Below, in pieces: positions 61,623-64,000 of a stretch of DNA of 64,000 nucleotides. Made by a program: the position numbers and the translations under genes. The notes under the pieces are model-generated. The model was not told the DNA's origin. It saw only the letters and a program-made list of their open reading frames with translations, and did no database searches. The DNA lies in the NCBI GenBank assembly GCA_001931875.2, contig MSJH02000540.1, positions 180,154-244,153 on the forward strand, written 5' to 3'. This DNA is from Byssochlamys sp. IMV 00236. Its lineage: Eukaryota > Ascomycota > Eurotiomycetes > Eurotiales > Thermoascaceae. Each line of letters begins with the position of its first letter. Position 1 is the stretch's first letter.

Positions 61623-62400
61623 AATCTTTGACCGGAAAGGCATCGCACGGTGTTTGCTTTTTTTGAATCATAATTCCCCTGATCTCGTGTACATGTCTTA
61701 ATTATAACTTTTCCGGTGCCCAACTCTTTCTTCTACCCCGTTCAAGTTAGCAGTATCTTGGCTACGATGACCCAGCGCGCATTGTTTACTCTTTTTCCCC
61801 TACCGATGTGACAACTGAAAAAGTTTGGGGACCAGAACCGGATACTGGTAGCGATTTGAAGCGAAATTTTGATATAATCAAGAATAGACGTGCCTGTTTC
61901 TTTTTTATTTGTAGTATCGTGTTAGTAGAGCGTGTGATCCACGCGTAATTTGGCTTTTAACATTCTTACTACGGTAGCTCGCGTTGACTTGGCACCCTAT
62001 GTATGGTAGACTACGCTCATCTTGAAGAAGTGTATTATTGAGATTTTATGCATGCTTTCGAGTTTATACCTTAATGTCCATTGGATTGGTTTTCGTAGCT
62101 TTTCTTAATTTGGACCGTGATCAAGCTGGAGGTGTGCAGCATTACGCGACAGAAGACAGAAATATATAATTACGTCCCGCCACACGTTGGTTGACCACTC
62201 ATATATAAATGCCATGGAACCCAATCTTTTTATACTACACAGCGAGAAATAATAAGCATACCCCCCGAGACAGGTAGAGAGCTCTAGAGAATTACCTTGG
62301 AGTAAGCTAAGAGGTTCTTGTCCTCGGTTTTTACCCCCTAGGACTTGCCCACCCACACCAAACGCGGGGAAAGAAAAGAAGCGGACTTCGTTATTATAGC
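61623..62400. other. GH72 3' flank
   Basis: Terminator region of the GH72 gene (T-rich at 61660-61680), then ordinary intergenic DNA without a recognised gene. Confidence 0.5.
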
Positions 62401-63470
62401 GTTTTTGTTATAACTTGCGACCTTTTGAAGAAATAGCTAGATATAGAGTAATTATTATAGAATCGACTAGTTAGCCCTAGGATGAAGAAATAATCTAAGC
62501 ATAATAAATACCATAGTCTTTGAACTTAATGGATAAACTAGTTAGTAGTAGCTCTACATAGTTATAAGTTAACACAAATTACTTAGAGGAGTAGAGTACA
62601 CTATACCACTCTACTGCTAGTATCATTGTTTACTACAGTTTAAACTATAAGGATGATAATAATTAGCTCAGTAGCCCAAACGACTACAAACCTTAACCCT
62701 CTAGGGCTAAAACAAGTCCTCGTCATTAACTATCTATTAGAATAAATAAATACAGCAAGAATTACCTTACCTTTCCTGTATAAGTCGTAAAGTAAGTAAG
62801 TAAGTAATTAAAAACACTCCGCAACGTAGACTACAGGGTTAGGGTTTACTAGTATTTGCCGATTTGCCTCTGTTCAGTGTTGCCACAGTCTAAGTTATTT
62901 ATCTATCTAGTCTAGCTAGATTTTTTATTACCCATAGGGTAAAGGGATTCGGTAAGAAGATCGCTTTCTCGTCTAGGTGCGTAGGGATAACCTATTTATA
63001 GTGAGTAGATCATCGATAATCGGCTATGAAAGCTTGAACGTGTGTAATATGTATCTACGTAGTGGGATTGCGGTTCGAGCTGATTTGCCTTTGTAGTTAG
63101 GTACTATTACTCTAGACTCGGTTAAATTGTTTCTAGATATATCCTTGTAAATATCGACGGGGGTTAGCAGTTTATCTATTAGATAGACAGAAAGTCAGAT
63201 AGTTGCAATTAGGCTGGTCTAAACGGCTAGGGAAGATTGTATGTACAGTACATGTACTATAGAGTAGAGTAGTTAGCTATGTGCGTGTTTATTCATCAGT
63301 TTCTTTCCTGACGTGATTAATCAGAAAACTCAAACAATCCTGTCTTTTCCACTTAATTAATTACCATACTCTAGTTACGAAAAACCTGAATCTTACCTCC
63401 TGCAGGGAAGAGGAGAAAGTGGAGGGGTTGGAGTAGGGAACTGACAGCCGAGGACAAATAATAGTTATAT
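62401..63470. other. AT-leaning, TpA-rich transition DNA
   Basis: About 1 kb with frequent TAGTTAG, CTAG and ACTAGT words, stops in all frames and no gene. A short AGGGTTAGGGTTT stretch at 62835-62847 resembles two telomere units. The region leads into almost pure A/T DNA. Confidence 0.55.
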
Positions 63471-63471
63471 G

Positions 63472-63510
63472 GGTCGCGAGGTCGCGAGGTGGCGTCTTGC
63501 GAGGTCGCGA
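63472..63510 (+). repeat. Three copies of GGTCGCGA at the edge of the AT-rich block
   Basis: GGTCGCGA occurs at 63472-63479, 63480-63487 and 63503-63510, the first two in direct tandem. Each contains the palindrome TCGCGA. The island is CpG-rich while the next 500 bases have almost no G or C. Confidence 0.85.
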
Positions 63511-63519
63511 GGTTTTTGT

Positions 63520-64000
63520 TACCAGTAGGTTACTAGTAAATTATTATTTTATATTAAAATTATACTAATATATACTAATAGAGAATAAAATCTAAAATTT
63601 TTAAATCTTGCGGGGTAGTAAGTATAGGTAAATCTTATCTTACAGGGCAGTAAGATTGTAATTTTTATATTTTATACTAAATATTACTAGTTTTATTAGT
63701 AAAGTCTAATTACTATTAAAATAGCTTAATTATAAATTACTATTATACTACCCTGTAAGACTAGGTAAATAACTGTTAGATCTGTATTAAAATTAAGCAA
63801 ATACAGGCTATTAGTACTACTAAATAAATCTGGATTTACTAATAATATTTAATATTTTTTAATAAATATTAAATAATAGATTATTAATATATATTAATAT
63901 TTATTAATATATATTAGTAATTATTTAATATATTAATATTTTATTAATAATATTTAATTATATTAAGTTATAATTAATAATAATTTTAAGATTAAATATA
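63520..64000. other. AT-rich block running off the window end
   Basis: Nearly all A/T, dominated by TTAATATT/TATTAATA words and TpA steps, with no open frame of note. This composition is what RIP or long-term C-to-T decay leaves behind in ascomycete repeats, but it could also be a centromere-like or subtelomeric AT block. The end is cut by the window. Confidence 0.7.
63630..63782. repeat. Imperfect inverted repeat inside the AT block
   Basis: The arm at about 63630-63690 (containing CTTACAGGGCAGTAAG) pairs imperfectly with the reverse complement of about 63715-63782 (containing CTTACAGGGTAGTATA). At the best-matching core the arms differ by a C/T transition (GGGCAG versus GGGTAG). This may be a decayed mobile-element end or hairpin. 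Confidence 0.45.

Noticed and set aside
63066..63090. GGTTCGAG stretch resembling a tRNA B box
   Set aside because: No matching A box, acceptor stem or anticodon arm nearby. The rest of the stretch does not fold as a tRNA.

Overview
The window is nuclear DNA of a filamentous ascomycete, most likely from the Eurotiales (Aspergillus/Penicillium/Talaromyces side); the genus is not resolved. Genes have short spliceosomal introns of about 50-115 nt with GT...AG ends, intergenic gaps are 0.4-5.5 kb, and the protein set is typical of Eurotiomycetes: ATG9, a DIM-2-type cytosine methyltransferase, Cmr1, Ldb17/SPIN90, Lcb1, Fks1 and a GH72 glucanosyltransferase. I see no tRNA, rRNA, plasmid-like or CRISPR sequence.

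Layout. 1-3.9 kb has no convincing gene. 3.9-13.2 kb holds COQ9 (+), an Mtf2-like mitochondrial protein (-), the WD40 protein Cmr1 (+) and a DIM-2-like DNA methyltransferase (-) with an in-frame TGA. 14.5-18.4 kb is a Bud2/Cla2-type RasGAP (-), followed by a 2.6-kb gap and then ATG9 (+). 24.4-27.3 kb carries a gamma-resorcylate-decarboxylase-like amidohydrolase (+), a decayed-looking stretch and a lineage-type PD-(D/E)XK-like hypothetical (-). 29.4-38.5 kb holds a GH47 mannosidase (+), an Ldb17/SPIN90 endocytosis protein (+, seven exons) and a flavin amine oxidase (+, five exons). 38.6-41.6 kb is an intron-rich amino acid/choline-type permease (-).

43.5-61.6 kb is rich in cell-wall and membrane-synthesis genes: a GH17 glucanase (-), serine palmitoyltransferase subunit Lcb1 (-), the beta-1,3-glucan synthase catalytic subunit Fks1 (-) and, diverging from it across a 5.5-kb gap, a GH72 beta-1,3-glucanosyltransferase with a CBM43 module (+). 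Fks1 makes the linear beta-1,3-glucan, GH72 elongates and remodels it at the wall, and the GH17 enzyme acts on the same polymer.

From about 62.4 kb the DNA becomes AT- and TpA-rich and by 63.5 kb is almost pure A/T. It contains an imperfect inverted repeat and, at its edge, a small cluster of TCGCGA-containing repeats. This looks like the margin of an AT-rich, possibly RIP-mutated block. The most interesting observations are the interrupted DIM-2 gene, this AT block, and the in-frame open extension downstream of the 26.4-kb gene. Exon boundaries given below were read by hand from splice signals and reading-frame continuity.
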